Positions 6,644 to 14,709 of a stretch of DNA of 38,110 nucleotides are shown here, piece by piece (the first letter of the stretch is position 1; each line of letters begins with the position of its first letter). The position numbers and the translations under genes were made by a program. The DNA comes from Paludibacteraceae bacterium (GTDB lineage: Bacteria > Bacteroidota > Bacteroidia > Bacteroidales > Paludibacteraceae), in contig JAFSWF010000002.1 of the NCBI GenBank assembly GCA_017444615.1, forward strand, positions 1 to 38,110, written 5' to 3'. The notes under the pieces are model-generated. The model did no database searches and was not told the origin of the DNA. It saw only the letters and a program-made list of their open reading frames with translations.

Positions 6644-8080
6644 ATGAAACGAGTAATTTGTATTTTGTGGGCAGTGTGCTGTGTTCTCTTCGCGTTTGGC
6701 GAGGTGAAGTATGTGTTTTATTTTATTGGTGACGGCATGGGACCTAATCAGGTGTTGGGGGCAGAGATGTATCGTTCGGCGGTAGCAGGTGAACCCTTGG
6801 GACGTGTGCAGACGCTGATGAGTACTTTTCCTTATTCGGGCGCAGCGAGCACTTTTTCGAAATCGAACGGTATCACCGATTCGTCAGCGGCAGGAACTTG
6901 TTTGGCGACAGGCAGTAAGACGAAGAACGGCACGTTAGGATTGACCGAAAAAGGCGACACGCTGACCACTATTGCGGAGCAACTCAAAGCAAAGGGTTGG
7001 GGTGTAGGTATCATGACGACGGTAGCTATTGATCATGCGACGCCGGCGGCTTTCTATGCGCATGTAGAGGATCGCGATAAGTACTACCGCATCGGTAAAC
7101 AGCTATGCGAGAGTGATTTTGATTTCTTCGGCGGCGCAGGTTTTCATCATCCACAAGGCAAGCACGATGACAAGAAAGTGAACTTGTATCGTTTGGCGGA
7201 GGAGAATGGTTATACGATTGCGCATGGATATGAGGAAGCGCAAGCGTTGCTGAGCAACGACAGGCCGCAGAGCACACAATCGGCTACGCCACAAGTAGAG
7301 AAACTGATTTTGGTTCAGAAAGAGGATGACAAGGGAGCACAACATGGTAGTAATCTGCCTTATAGCATTGACCGCAAGGAGGGTGATTTGACTTTGGCGC
7401 AGATCGTAGAGACGGCCATTCCGTTCTTGGATGAGCGGCATGAACGGTTCTTTATGATGGTAGAAGGCGGCATGGTGGACTACGCATGTCACGGCGATGA
7501 CGGGCGGACGGCCATTGATGAAGTGTGGGACATGAACGAGGCGCTACGTGTGGCATATGATTTTTACTTGGCTCATCCGGATGAGACGCTTATTGTGGTG
7601 ACGGCGGATCATGAGACCGGCGGTATGGCGTTAGGGAACGGTGGACATAAACTGGATTTGGCAGTGCTACAATACCAACAATGTTCTTCGTGGATACTGA
7701 GCGATTTGTTCAGTCAAGTTTTTGAGAACAATAAGAAGCCTTCGTGGGAGGAGGTGAAGGAACTGTATCGCAGTAAGTTGGGTCTTTGGGATAAGGTGAT
7801 TGTGACGGCGGAAGAGGAAGCTGAACTGAAGGCGCTCTACAAAGCCGCTATCGCTCATAAAGGCAAGGACACGAAGACTTTGTATAAGACGCTTAATCAG
7901 TTGAGCGACGCGGGTGTGCAATTGCTGAACAAGAAAGCGCATGTAGGTTGGACGACTCATTCGCACTCTGCGCACGCAGTGCCTATTTTCTCGATAGGCG
8001 TAGGGGCGGAGAAGTTCAGCGGATGGAAGGACTTGACGGAAATTGCTCCGACAATTTCCGAGATAATTGATAATTCTTAG
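6644..8080 (+). CDS. Alkaline phosphatase, PhoA family
   Basis: 478 residues. Hydrolyses phosphate monoesters in the periplasm or at the cell surface with two Zn and one Mg. The signal peptide is short (MKRVICILWAVCCVLFAFG). Metal ligands and nucleophile are visible: Asp30 in IGDGMG, nucleophile Ser80 in TDSSAAGTCLATG, Glu274/Asp279/His283 in VEGGMVDYACHGDD, Asp322/His323 in TADHETGG, and the late His in THSHSAHAVP. Length is normal. The C-terminal residues IIDNS come from heptamer units (8063-8076). It faces the chaperone unit and shares its terminator at 8161-8199. I see no clear Pho-box, so phosphate control is only an inference from family. Confidence 0.92.
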   Translation: MKRVICILWAVCCVLFAFGEVKYVFYFIGDGMGPNQVLGAEMYRSAVAGEPLGRVQTLMSTFPYSGAASTFSKSNGITDSSAAGTCLATGSKTKNGTLGLTEKGDTLTTIAEQLKAKGWGVGIMTTVAIDHATPAAFYAHVEDRDKYYRIGKQLCESDFDFFGGAGFHHPQGKHDDKKVNLYRLAEENGYTIAHGYEEAQALLSNDRPQSTQSATPQVEKLILVQKEDDKGAQHGSNLPYSIDRKEGDLTLAQIVETAIPFLDERHERFFMMVEGGMVDYACHGDDGRTAIDEVWDMNEALRVAYDFYLAHPDETLIVVTADHETGGMALGNGGHKLDLAVLQYQQCSSWILSDLFSQVFENNKKPSWEEVKELYRSKLGLWDKVIVTAEEEAELKALYKAAIAHKGKDTKTLYKTLNQLSDAGVQLLNKKAHVGWTTHSHSAHAVPIFSIGVGAEKFSGWKDLTEIAPTISEIIDNS

Positions 8081-8157
8081 CCCTAAAGGGCACGATTATT
8101 TGACAAAGTCAAATCTTGATAATTGACAATTGATAATTGACAATTGACAATTGTATA
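8063..8157. repeat. Two heptamer tracts and two hairpins after the alkaline phosphatase gene
   Basis: Tract one (8063-8076): ATAATTG, ATAATTC, coding for the last residues of the phosphatase. Tract two (8116-8157): six units alternating TTGATAA and TTGACAA, the last degenerate (TTGTATA). Between them lie a gccc/gggc hairpin (8080-8091) and an atttgac/gtcaaat hairpin (8098-8114), neither with a T-tract. Confidence 0.85.
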
Positions 8158-8160
8158 GAA

Positions 8161-8199
8161 AAAAAAGAAAGGCGTGTTATTGAACGCCTTTCTTTTTTT
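8161..8199. terminator. Strong bidirectional terminator between convergent genes
   Basis: Stem aaaagaaaggcgt with acgcctttctttt, at least 13 pairs with the loop at 8176-8183, flanked by A and T runs on both sides. The stop codon of the proline-rich membrane protein gene (8177-8179) lies in the loop. It serves both that gene (minus) and the alkaline phosphatase gene (plus). Confidence 0.92.
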
Positions 8200-9490
8200 T
8201 GAGTTCGTCGAGTTGTTTTTGGAACTTATCGGCGGACGAAGAGGGTTTTTCGTTGCTTCGCAAGAGGTTGATTTTCTCTTGGATGGCTTCGACCTCATCC
8301 ACAAAGCCGCTTTCGGATTTCTTTTGCTTTCTGAGTTTAGCGATGTCCTGCGGTATGGATTTCTTCAGCGCCGCTGCTTTCTTCGCTGCCTGTTGCGGCA
8401 TTTTAGCTGCCTCGGATTTGAGTTCCTTACTCTTGTCCTCGTTGTATTCAGCTGCTTTGAGCATGTGCTCTTGCGCATCTAAGTACCGTTCCTCTTCAGC
8501 CGCTGTAAGGGCCTGCTCTACATGCGTACGGAAATTCTTGTCCAGATGATTCTTATAGAGGGAGGTAACTGTAGGTACGCCGACCGCGAGGATGATGAAG
8601 ATGAGGAATGTCCACCATGCTCGGAAGATCAGTTTGAGGCCATGGACGATGCCTTGCAGCACCAGTTTGGCGATAGCGCCTCCGATAGCCACCGCGTACA
8701 CGCCGATGTACACGCAGGCAAGGATTTCGATGATAGCGATGATCCAATGTCCCTCAATGAAGGTGAAGATAACCACCAACGCCGCCACTATGGCCCCCAG
8801 AATGTAGAATACATATTCCGTATATTGGGTGATGTATTCCAACCAAATATCGAGATATGTCTGAATGGTATCAAACCAGTCGTCGATTTTCTCGGTGAAG
8901 GTCTGTTTTCCTCGAGGTCTGGTCGGTTGCGGTCTATATCCACCTCCGCCACCACCGGTAGGCCGAACAGGTTGCGGTCTTACCGGTTGGGGTTTAACGG
9001 GTTGCGGCTTGAACGGGTCAATCGGTTTGCTGCCGCCTCCTCCGCCTGTGGGTTTAACGGGTTGCGGTTTGAACGGATCAACCGGTCTTACCGGTTCGGG
9101 TCGAACGGGTTGCGGTGTGGGTTTGGGAGCAGGTTTGGGTGCTTGCTTTTTCGGCAACCAACCGTTTTTCTTCAGACATTCCCGTGCGGCGTCAAAAACG
9201 GCTTCATTCTTATATAGGATCTTCGTAGTAGAGTTGAAGGTGGACAAGGCAGTCTTGAAGGCATCACTTTTGGTGAGTTTGCCGTGTCTTCGCTGTAATT
9301 CCACTTGCGCCTCTTTCACCCGAGCAGGATCAAACTTCGTGTCTGCAAAGGTGGTGTAGAGGTATAAGAAATCGTCGCTATATTGCTCATCAGAGGTGTC
9401 CAGGCGGTCTATTTCCGCCAGGACAATCTCTGCATTTTCATGGAGCCTCTCACACGCGAAGTCTATTTGCGCTTTTTTGGTGTCTGCCAT
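8177..9490 (-). CDS. Membrane protein with proline-rich linker, third gene of the Hsp70 unit
   Basis: 437 residues, family not recognised. Order: a helical soluble domain (1-112); a Pro/Gly-rich linker (113-195) with two DPFKPQPVKP copies, several QPVRP copies and two Gly runs; hydrophobic segments at about 226-246, 248-278 and 291-311; then a charged coiled-coil tail (318-437). There is no signal peptide. No His-Pro-Asp motif is seen, so it is not a J-protein. It starts 4 bases after the Hsp70 stop, and the GrpE-like partner has a similar Pro-rich stretch (PAPQPV). It may be a membrane docking factor or client of the chaperone, but this is inference. Its stop lies in the terminator loop. Confidence 0.8.
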   Translation of the reverse strand: MADTKKAQIDFACERLHENAEIVLAEIDRLDTSDEQYSDDFLYLYTTFADTKFDPARVKEAQVELQRRHGKLTKSDAFKTALSTFNSTTKILYKNEAVFDAARECLKKNGWLPKKQAPKPAPKPTPQPVRPEPVRPVDPFKPQPVKPTGGGGGSKPIDPFKPQPVKPQPVRPQPVRPTGGGGGGYRPQPTRPRGKQTFTEKIDDWFDTIQTYLDIWLEYITQYTEYVFYILGAIVAALVVIFTFIEGHWIIAIIEILACVYIGVYAVAIGGAIAKLVLQGIVHGLKLIFRAWWTFLIFIILAVGVPTVTSLYKNHLDKNFRTHVEQALTAAEEERYLDAQEHMLKAAEYNEDKSKELKSEAAKMPQQAAKKAAALKKSIPQDIAKLRKQKKSESGFVDEVEAIQEKINLLRSNEKPSSSADKFQKQLDELKKKKGVQ

Positions 9491-9494
9491 CTAC

Positions 9495-10973
9495 TTACTT
9501 GCCGAAGCTCATTCCGGTTACACCCGGTGTTACCAATTCGAATTCGCCCTTAGCGCCTTGACACTCTGCGAATACGCGTACGCGTCCGCTCTTATCACGC
9601 TCCACGATGATCTTAATCGGTGTGCCAGCCGGGACCTCGTGTCCCCAGCTGATGTTTCCGCCTTTACCTTCGAGCTCGAGCGACGGATCAACATCGATTG
9701 CCTCTTCGGTCGTCTCACTCTCATAGAAATGGAAATCTACTCCCGTTTGTCTATTCTCACGCGTAGAGAAGGAGTCGAACTCTTTATGGATCTCGAGGTC
9801 ATCGTTACGCATGATAAGGTTAATGATGAGTTCTTTATTATCTCTATAGGCGAGCATACCATATGCGCGGGAACCCTTATCGGTGCCGAGGGTGATACCT
9901 GTTCCGATGTAACCCTTTTCGCTCTGCATAGCGGTGAGGGCAGCACCTTTGGCCACAGCGAGGTTCGGGTCCGCCATCTTGGGTTGCTTACCCATTTTCT
10001 CTTCCACTGCACCTTTTACCATCGGCATGAAGGTAGAGCCACCGACGAGGAGCACCTCATCAATGTCGTTCGGGGTAACGCCTGCCATTTCAAGCGTTTC
10101 ATCCACGATGGTCATCGTACGATCGAGGAGGGCGAAGGTGATTTGCTCAAACTCTTCGCGGGTGATGTCCACGTTTTGGATACCTTTGTAAACGAATTGG
10201 AGGGTTGCCTTCTCCTGAGCAGAGAGGGTTTTCTTCGTTTCCTCAGCGGCTAAGAGCATCATACCTTTCTCGCGCGCGTCGAGGTCATCGTATTTGGTAC
10301 CAATTTTAGAGAGCGCGAAATCAACGATAGCGCGGTCCCAGTCAGCACCTCCGAGGTGGTGGTCACCGTGAGAAGCGAGGGTATCCATGATACCGTTTTG
10401 AATCTTCATGATAGAAACATCGAAGGTACCACCACCGAGGTCATACACCATGATGGTCTTGTTGGCTTTGTTCTTCTTACCATAAGAGAGGGCAGCAGCC
10501 GTCGGCTCGTTGATGAGCTGGAGCACATTGAGGCCCGCCATCTTACCGGCAGCCATCGTACGCTCACGCTCGATATTACCGAAGTAAGCCGGCACGGTGA
10601 TTACAACATCGTAGATAGGATCGAGTCCTTCTTCGTCTGCACGTTTCTTATTGGCGCCATCAACTAACTCTTTGAGGATGAGCGAAGAGATCTCAACGGG
10701 GTCGTAGTCGTGGCCTTGAATGCGACGCTTGAAATCCTTGTTGGACATCTCACGTTTGATGAACACAACGGTATTCTCGGGTTTGTTGCCCAATTGGTTT
10801 TTGGCAGCGCGTCCTACCAAGATAGTGCCATCATCATCAATGGCGACAGCCGACGGAACGGTTAATTCGTTGGTAAGGGGGTGTTGGATGACGGTTACGA
10901 TTTCATCGCTGTCGATAGTTGCGATACAGGAGTAAGTGGTACCTAAGTCGATACCGTAAAATGATTTAGCCAT
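9495..10973 (-). CDS. Hsp70-family chaperone without a lid (DnaK paralogue)
   Basis: 492 residues against ~640 for DnaK. The ATPase domain (1-~355) is complete: GIDLGTTYS (7-15), FIKREM with Lys73, NEPTAAALSYG (155-165), VYDLGGGTFDVS (176-187), LLVGGSTFMP (308-317). In the GDxHLGG motif the usual Thr (Thr199 of E. coli DnaK) is His205. After a linker, residues ~358-492 form a short beta-rich region, and the helical lid and its tail are missing. It is therefore not the housekeeping DnaK but a specialised ATP-driven relative. It lies 11 bases after a GrpE-like gene and 4 bases before a membrane-protein gene, so all three should be co-made. I see no J-domain partner in the unit. Confidence 0.9.
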   Translation of the reverse strand: MAKSFYGIDLGTTYSCIATIDSDEIVTVIQHPLTNELTVPSAVAIDDDGTILVGRAAKNQLGNKPENTVVFIKREMSNKDFKRRIQGHDYDPVEISSLILKELVDGANKKRADEEGLDPIYDVVITVPAYFGNIERERTMAAGKMAGLNVLQLINEPTAAALSYGKKNKANKTIMVYDLGGGTFDVSIMKIQNGIMDTLASHGDHHLGGADWDRAIVDFALSKIGTKYDDLDAREKGMMLLAAEETKKTLSAQEKATLQFVYKGIQNVDITREEFEQITFALLDRTMTIVDETLEMAGVTPNDIDEVLLVGGSTFMPMVKGAVEEKMGKQPKMADPNLAVAKGAALTAMQSEKGYIGTGITLGTDKGSRAYGMLAYRDNKELIINLIMRNDDLEIHKEFDSFSTRENRQTGVDFHFYESETTEEAIDVDPSLELEGKGGNISWGHEVPAGTPIKIIVERDKSGRVRVFAECQGAKGEFELVTPGVTGMSFGK

Positions 10974-10984
10974 AGAAGTAATAA

Positions 10985-11824
10985 TTATGATTGTTTAACA
11001 AATTTATACGCAATGATTTTTTCTGTTTGCATCAAGAACTTATAGCGCTTGATTTCCTCGCCGGACTCGTTGACTTTGGCCTTGAGGATGTATGGGAGTG
11101 TCCAAACATAACCCGGGCTGATTACCTCTGCGACGGTGCCATTGAGGGCTTCATCGCCGGTTTCGCGTGCGCCGACAGCCTCTTGGTTCTCTTTATCCAT
11201 CTTCTCGCCAACGGCAGCGAAATGTGTCACTACAGCGCCTTCGTCAGCGAGCATGCTATCGTAGCCAATGACTACGCTGTTGAGTTGCTTGAGGAGGAAG
11301 GCTTCTTTCTCTTCGAGGGTCATATCCTTGGTGATGTCGGGATATTCGTAAATGGTCTTACGGAGCATCTCGGACTGGAAGATACAACGGTTGATGAGTT
11401 TGAGTTTATCCTTGCGGTAACGGTCCTCTTGGACGGTTTGGATGATGTTTTCCAGACGATCTTGCTTGGAGTCATTCTCTTCCTCGAGGGATTTGACGGT
11501 TTCCTCTTGGTTCTTGCGAAGGGTCTCGAGGTCTTGTTTCTGTGCGTCGACGGTAGCTTGCAGTTTCTCGTTCGCTTGGAGGAGGGTATCCAGTTTAGCA
11601 AGCAGTTTCTCTAGATCGGGGAAAGCAACGGGTTGGGGTGCAGGTTGGGGTGCAGCGGTCTTCTCCGGCTGAACTGGTTCTGCGGGTTGAGCGGGCTTAC
11701 CTTCCTCCGCTTCCGTTTCGAATTTTTCACCTGCGGCCAGAAACAAATCCGCTATTTGTTTGCCTACTTCTTGCAGCGCTTTTTTGGCTGCTTCGTACTG
11801 TTTTTCGAGTTCTTGTAGATCCAT
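10985..11824 (-). CDS. GrpE-like nucleotide exchange factor
   Basis: 279 residues; start at 11824 (MDLQELEKQYEAAKK), since the longer frame runs through the promoter. Order: N-terminal helix (1-40), Pro/Ala/Gln linker (43-68), long coiled coil (70-160), helical bundle (165-225), and a small beta-domain at the end (226-279; GTVAEVISPGYVWTLPYILKAKV). The long helix, four-helix part and C-terminal beta-domain are the layout of GrpE, which ejects ADP from Hsp70. Sequence similarity is weak and the protein is longer than GrpE (~200), so the call rests partly on its place directly before the Hsp70 gene. It is the first gene of the unit. Confidence 0.68.
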   Translation of the reverse strand: MDLQELEKQYEAAKKALQEVGKQIADLFLAAGEKFETEAEEGKPAQPAEPVQPEKTAAPQPAPQPVAFPDLEKLLAKLDTLLQANEKLQATVDAQKQDLETLRKNQEETVKSLEEENDSKQDRLENIIQTVQEDRYRKDKLKLINRCIFQSEMLRKTIYEYPDITKDMTLEEKEAFLLKQLNSVVIGYDSMLADEGAVVTHFAAVGEKMDKENQEAVGARETGDEALNGTVAEVISPGYVWTLPYILKAKVNESGEEIKRYKFLMQTEKIIAYKFVKQS

Positions 11825-11854
11825 AATAGTAAGTATTAAGATTGTATTTGGGCG

Positions 11855-11886
11855 CAAAGTTACAAAAAATATTTGATATACGCAAA
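11855..11886 (-). promoter_or_regulatory. Promoter of the GrpE-like/Hsp70/membrane-protein unit
   Basis: Minus strand: TTTG (11883-11886), 20 bases, TAACTTTG (11855-11862). I see no CIRCE-type inverted repeat and no other heat-shock operator, so constitutive or as-yet-unrecognised control is likely. Confidence 0.82.
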
Positions 11887-11892
11887 TAAAAT

Positions 11893-11926
11893 ACAAAAAA
11901 AACGACATTTGCGGCGTTTTTTTTGT
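11893..11926. terminator. Perfect 12-bp inverted repeat, terminator-like
   Basis: acaaaaaaaacg (11893-11904) and cgttttttttgt (11915-11926) around a 10-base loop. It lies directly upstream of the chaperone promoter and would shield it from transcripts crossing the 16-bp array. Confidence 0.7.
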
Positions 11927-12070
11927 GATCGCTGCGCTGTAAGACCGCTACGCTGTAGGACCGTTTCACTGTAAGACCGCTACGCTGTAGGACCGTTTCA
12001 CTGTAGGACCACTACGCTGTAGGACCGTTTCACTGTAGGACCACTACGCTGTAGGACCGTTACACTGTAG
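11927..12070. repeat. Nine-copy array of a 16-bp repeat
   Basis: Nine uninterrupted 16-base units. The consensus alternates between GACCGCTACGCTGTAG and GACCGTTTCACTGTAG, with single-base variants (GACCAC..., ...GTAA). The higher-order period is thus 32 bases. The array sits exactly between two hairpins (11893-11926 and 12079-12109), with no spacers and no coding frame. The same unit recurs three times at 29307-29354 on the opposite strand. Confidence 0.95.
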
Positions 12071-12078
12071 GATATGCA

Positions 12079-12109
12079 AAACACGCCCCGCGGGGAGCGG
12101 AGCGTGTTT
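12079..12109 (-). terminator. Terminator of the SusE/F-like gene
   Basis: Stem aaacacgc with gcgtgttt (12079-12086 with 12102-12109), with a GC-rich ccccgcgggg palindrome inside. On the minus strand it is followed by a short TTTT run, 28 bases after the stop. Confidence 0.7.
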
Positions 12110-12136
12110 CGGGGTGTAATTGTATTCGCTTGGGAA

Positions 12137-14590
12137 TTAGAAGCGGATACCGATTACATTGTAGCGAACGCCATTCTTGATGATGAAGAGTTGACCATCA
12201 CGGAGAACTTTCACCGCCTTGCCTTCGATAGCGGTTTCTTCAACGCCGGTAGCAGCTTTGTAGATGTAGATAGTACCTTCTATCCAGCCTTCGCCACCCT
12301 GACGATCCGGACGGAAGTAGATGGTTACGGAACCTGCCTCTTCAGCGGTAACAACCTTGTTCTCAGACAGATACCAGTCGTCATCAGCAATGTCTTTGTC
12401 TTTCTGCTCTGCCACCTTGAACTCGTCACCTTCGGTGAGGGTCGTTTCGAGGAAGTATTCGCCTTCTTGACCCGGGTTCTCAGCGAACATGTACTCTGCC
12501 AACGGTTTCCAGCTGGTGAGCGTGCCGATAAGGTAGAAACCATCTTCCTCAGAAGGAACAACGGGCTCAACGGCTTCGCACCAAGAGTAGTTATCCCAGT
12601 CGTTTACGAAGAATATACCACAGTCTTGGATATCGAGGTCCTCGGTCTTATTCCAAGTGATAGAATCAGCCCACGCATATACAGTAACTGTATCGTTGAA
12701 GCGAACGAAGATAGCTTTGTCGGCAGCTCCTGGAATAGTAGTGGAGAGAGTGTCGCCTGTGCCCTCAAATGCATACCAAGCACCGTCTAAACCGCTATTA
12801 TTCCAAGCCCAAACGGCGAACTTAGCACCATGTTCTTTCCAAACACCCGGAACGAATTGGAGCTCTTTGGTCTCCGGAACAGGTTTAACAGCTTCCCATT
12901 GGCCTTCGAACATGCTGGTGATGGTGAAGGTCAGACCTTCGTAATCGATGCCATAGTGGCTGGAGTTATCCCAGATTGTATCTGTGCCGGTTTTGCCCCA
13001 AGCGGGTTCGGTAGCTTGTGCATGGAAGCGAGCGAAGATAACAGTGTCGAGGTCTTGTTTGAGTTGCGTGGTCAGCGTGTCGCCTTCGCCGGTGAAGAAC
13101 GGCGTCCAATAACCTTCTTGACCATCCGCCCACGCCCAAACAGCGAACTTAGCGTCATCGGCAGCAGCCTCACCCGGAACGAGTTTGAGGGTAACCGTCG
13201 GTTTCTCCGGCTCAACGTAGAAGTTACCGATGAGTTTGAAGGTTGTTTCTTCTTCTTTTACAAAGTAAACAATCTTGAGCTCGCCAGCTTCTGCGAGTTG
13301 GAAGACGATGTTACGATCATTATCATAAGTAACACCTGCAGGTACCTCGCTCAGTTCGTCGTAGCCAAGAACAGTTTTCCAATCTCCGTTAGGCAGGACT
13401 TTGAGTTTGTACTCTTGTTCGCCTTTGAGAGAGAGTGTGAGAGTGTCGGCATCTGCTTTGAGAGCTTGCTCATACCAAGCGCCAGACGCTGAACCAGCAT
13501 CTTTCAAGAATGCGGAGTCGCCGGTTACGTAGAACTTACCTTTTTCGGGGAAAGTAATAGCCAATGTGCTATCAGCAAAAGTCCAAGTGAAAGTATAATC
13601 ACCAGCTACGTCTGCGATAATCTCGAAGTTACGAAGATCCACGCCGTTCACATGACTTACAGAAGTCCATTCACGATGGAAAGCGTAAAGACCTTCGTCC
13701 CCTTCGCCATTCAGGCTCAGCCATTTACCATCGGAAACGATCTTAAAGGTATCGCGGCCGGCTGCCAGATTGACTTTCACACTTGCGGTAAGGCTATCCT
13801 CTGCAGGAGTTAGGATATTAGCGGTAGCACTCCAGTCATTCATCGTACCAGCGAGAGCCACAACGGGTAATACTACAACCGGCTCGCCTTCAGGGTAAGT
13901 AACAGTTAAAGTTTCTGTTTCATAAGTCCATGTGAAAGTATATTCTCCAGCAAGATCAACTTTCAATGTTGCATTATTACTTCCTGCAACAAAATTTACA
14001 GAGCTATGATCACGGTCAATAGTAATTTTTTCGTTAGAACGCCAAGCACCACCGATTTCCAGGCCAAATGCGTAGTCCGTAATAGAAGTTAGTGCGCATG
14101 TATAAGATGCTGTCTTTTTGTCTTCAGCAATTTCAAAGTTATATGCAGCGCCATTATTCCATGTGTCATCATATGCACCTGTAGCACTCCACGATCCCTT
14201 AATTGCTACGGACGGGACAACTACTGCATCGCCTTTTTTCACAGCAGCGGCACTTACGCCGTCATTACCTTTAGACGCATCAAAGGTAATTGTAACATCA
14301 TAGCTACCAGATTCTGAAATGACAAGACTATAATTTTCATGAGGATAAGATGTTGTCCAACCGTGATCCTCACAAATTTTGAAATCAATCGTGGTAGCTG
14401 GCAGCGCAACACCTTCCTTTACCAATTGATACGTAGTACCTTCTGTCAACGTCAGGTCATTGGCTGTGTTACTTGGATCCCAAGAGGTTCCGAACAGGTC
14501 TGTAGAAGAACCAGCCACTGTGTACGAATCCACAGCAAACATAGATACGCTGAAAAGCGCAGCTACGAAAAGAGATAATAATTTTCTCAT
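12137..14590 (-). CDS. Secreted multi-module protein, SusE/SusF- or starch-binding-like, with T9SS-type tail
   Basis: 817 residues with a signal peptide (MRKLLSLFVAALFSVSMFA). The rest is a chain of about seven beta-sandwich modules of ~100 residues. Modules near 127-235, 242-350 and 352-455 resemble SusE/SusF-like units (VVALAGTMNDW..., a ...GDYTFTWTFADSTLAITFP ending). Modules near 465-570 and 573-672 are a close pair, each with KFAVWAWxxG and a ...VIFARF/AIFVRF strand, like starch-binding CBM25/26 modules. A last one is at 690-780 (FYLIGTLTSW). The tail GKAVKVLRDGQLFIIKNG is the common short T9SS-type C-terminus of Bacteroidales. Glycan binding at the surface is the likely role; the ligand is unknown. 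No SusC/SusD is nearby. It has its own promoter. Confidence 0.8.
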   Translation of the reverse strand: MRKLLSLFVAALFSVSMFAVDSYTVAGSSTDLFGTSWDPSNTANDLTLTEGTTYQLVKEGVALPATTIDFKICEDHGWTTSYPHENYSLVISESGSYDVTITFDASKGNDGVSAAAVKKGDAVVVPSVAIKGSWSATGAYDDTWNNGAAYNFEIAEDKKTASYTCALTSITDYAFGLEIGGAWRSNEKITIDRDHSSVNFVAGSNNATLKVDLAGEYTFTWTYETETLTVTYPEGEPVVVLPVVALAGTMNDWSATANILTPAEDSLTASVKVNLAAGRDTFKIVSDGKWLSLNGEGDEGLYAFHREWTSVSHVNGVDLRNFEIIADVAGDYTFTWTFADSTLAITFPEKGKFYVTGDSAFLKDAGSASGAWYEQALKADADTLTLSLKGEQEYKLKVLPNGDWKTVLGYDELSEVPAGVTYDNDRNIVFQLAEAGELKIVYFVKEEETTFKLIGNFYVEPEKPTVTLKLVPGEAAADDAKFAVWAWADGQEGYWTPFFTGEGDTLTTQLKQDLDTVIFARFHAQATEPAWGKTGTDTIWDNSSHYGIDYEGLTFTITSMFEGQWEAVKPVPETKELQFVPGVWKEHGAKFAVWAWNNSGLDGAWYAFEGTGDTLSTTIPGAADKAIFVRFNDTVTVYAWADSITWNKTEDLDIQDCGIFFVNDWDNYSWCEAVEPVVPSEEDGFYLIGTLTSWKPLAEYMFAENPGQEGEYFLETTLTEGDEFKVAEQKDKDIADDDWYLSENKVVTAEEAGSVTIYFRPDRQGGEGWIEGTIYIYKAATGVEETAIEGKAVKVLRDGQLFIIKNGVRYNVIGIRF

Positions 14591-14677
14591 GGTTAATAAA
14601 TAAATTTAGTTAGTAAAAAGAGTTAATTGATAAACTATATTGTTTATGGTATTATCGGTTTTAGTACAAAATCGCAG

Positions 14678-14709
14678 CAAAGATACAACATTTTTTTTGA
14701 ATGTGCAAG
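14678..14709 (-). promoter_or_regulatory. Promoter of the SusE/F-like gene
   Basis: Minus strand: CTTG (14706-14709), 20 bases, TATCTTTG (14678-14685), leaving a leader of about 85 bases. Confidence 0.72.

Noticed and set aside
8522..9217. A 231-codon plus-strand frame opposite the proline-rich membrane protein
   Set aside because: It is the mirror of the proline/glycine linker repeats and has no promoter.
8177..9490. J-domain co-chaperone for the Hsp70
   Set aside because: No His-Pro-Asp motif or J-type helix pair is visible in any part of the protein.
10985..11908. Longer version of the GrpE-like gene starting at 11908
   Set aside because: The extra 28 codons cover the promoter boxes at 11855-11886 and encode an unrelated hydrophobic head.
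11927..12070. CRISPR array
   Set aside because: The 16-base units are directly joined with no unique spacers, and there are no cas genes.
12074..12790. A 238-codon plus-strand frame opposite the SusE/F-like gene
   Set aside because: It starts inside the terminator hairpin and is antisense to a gene with signal peptide and modules.
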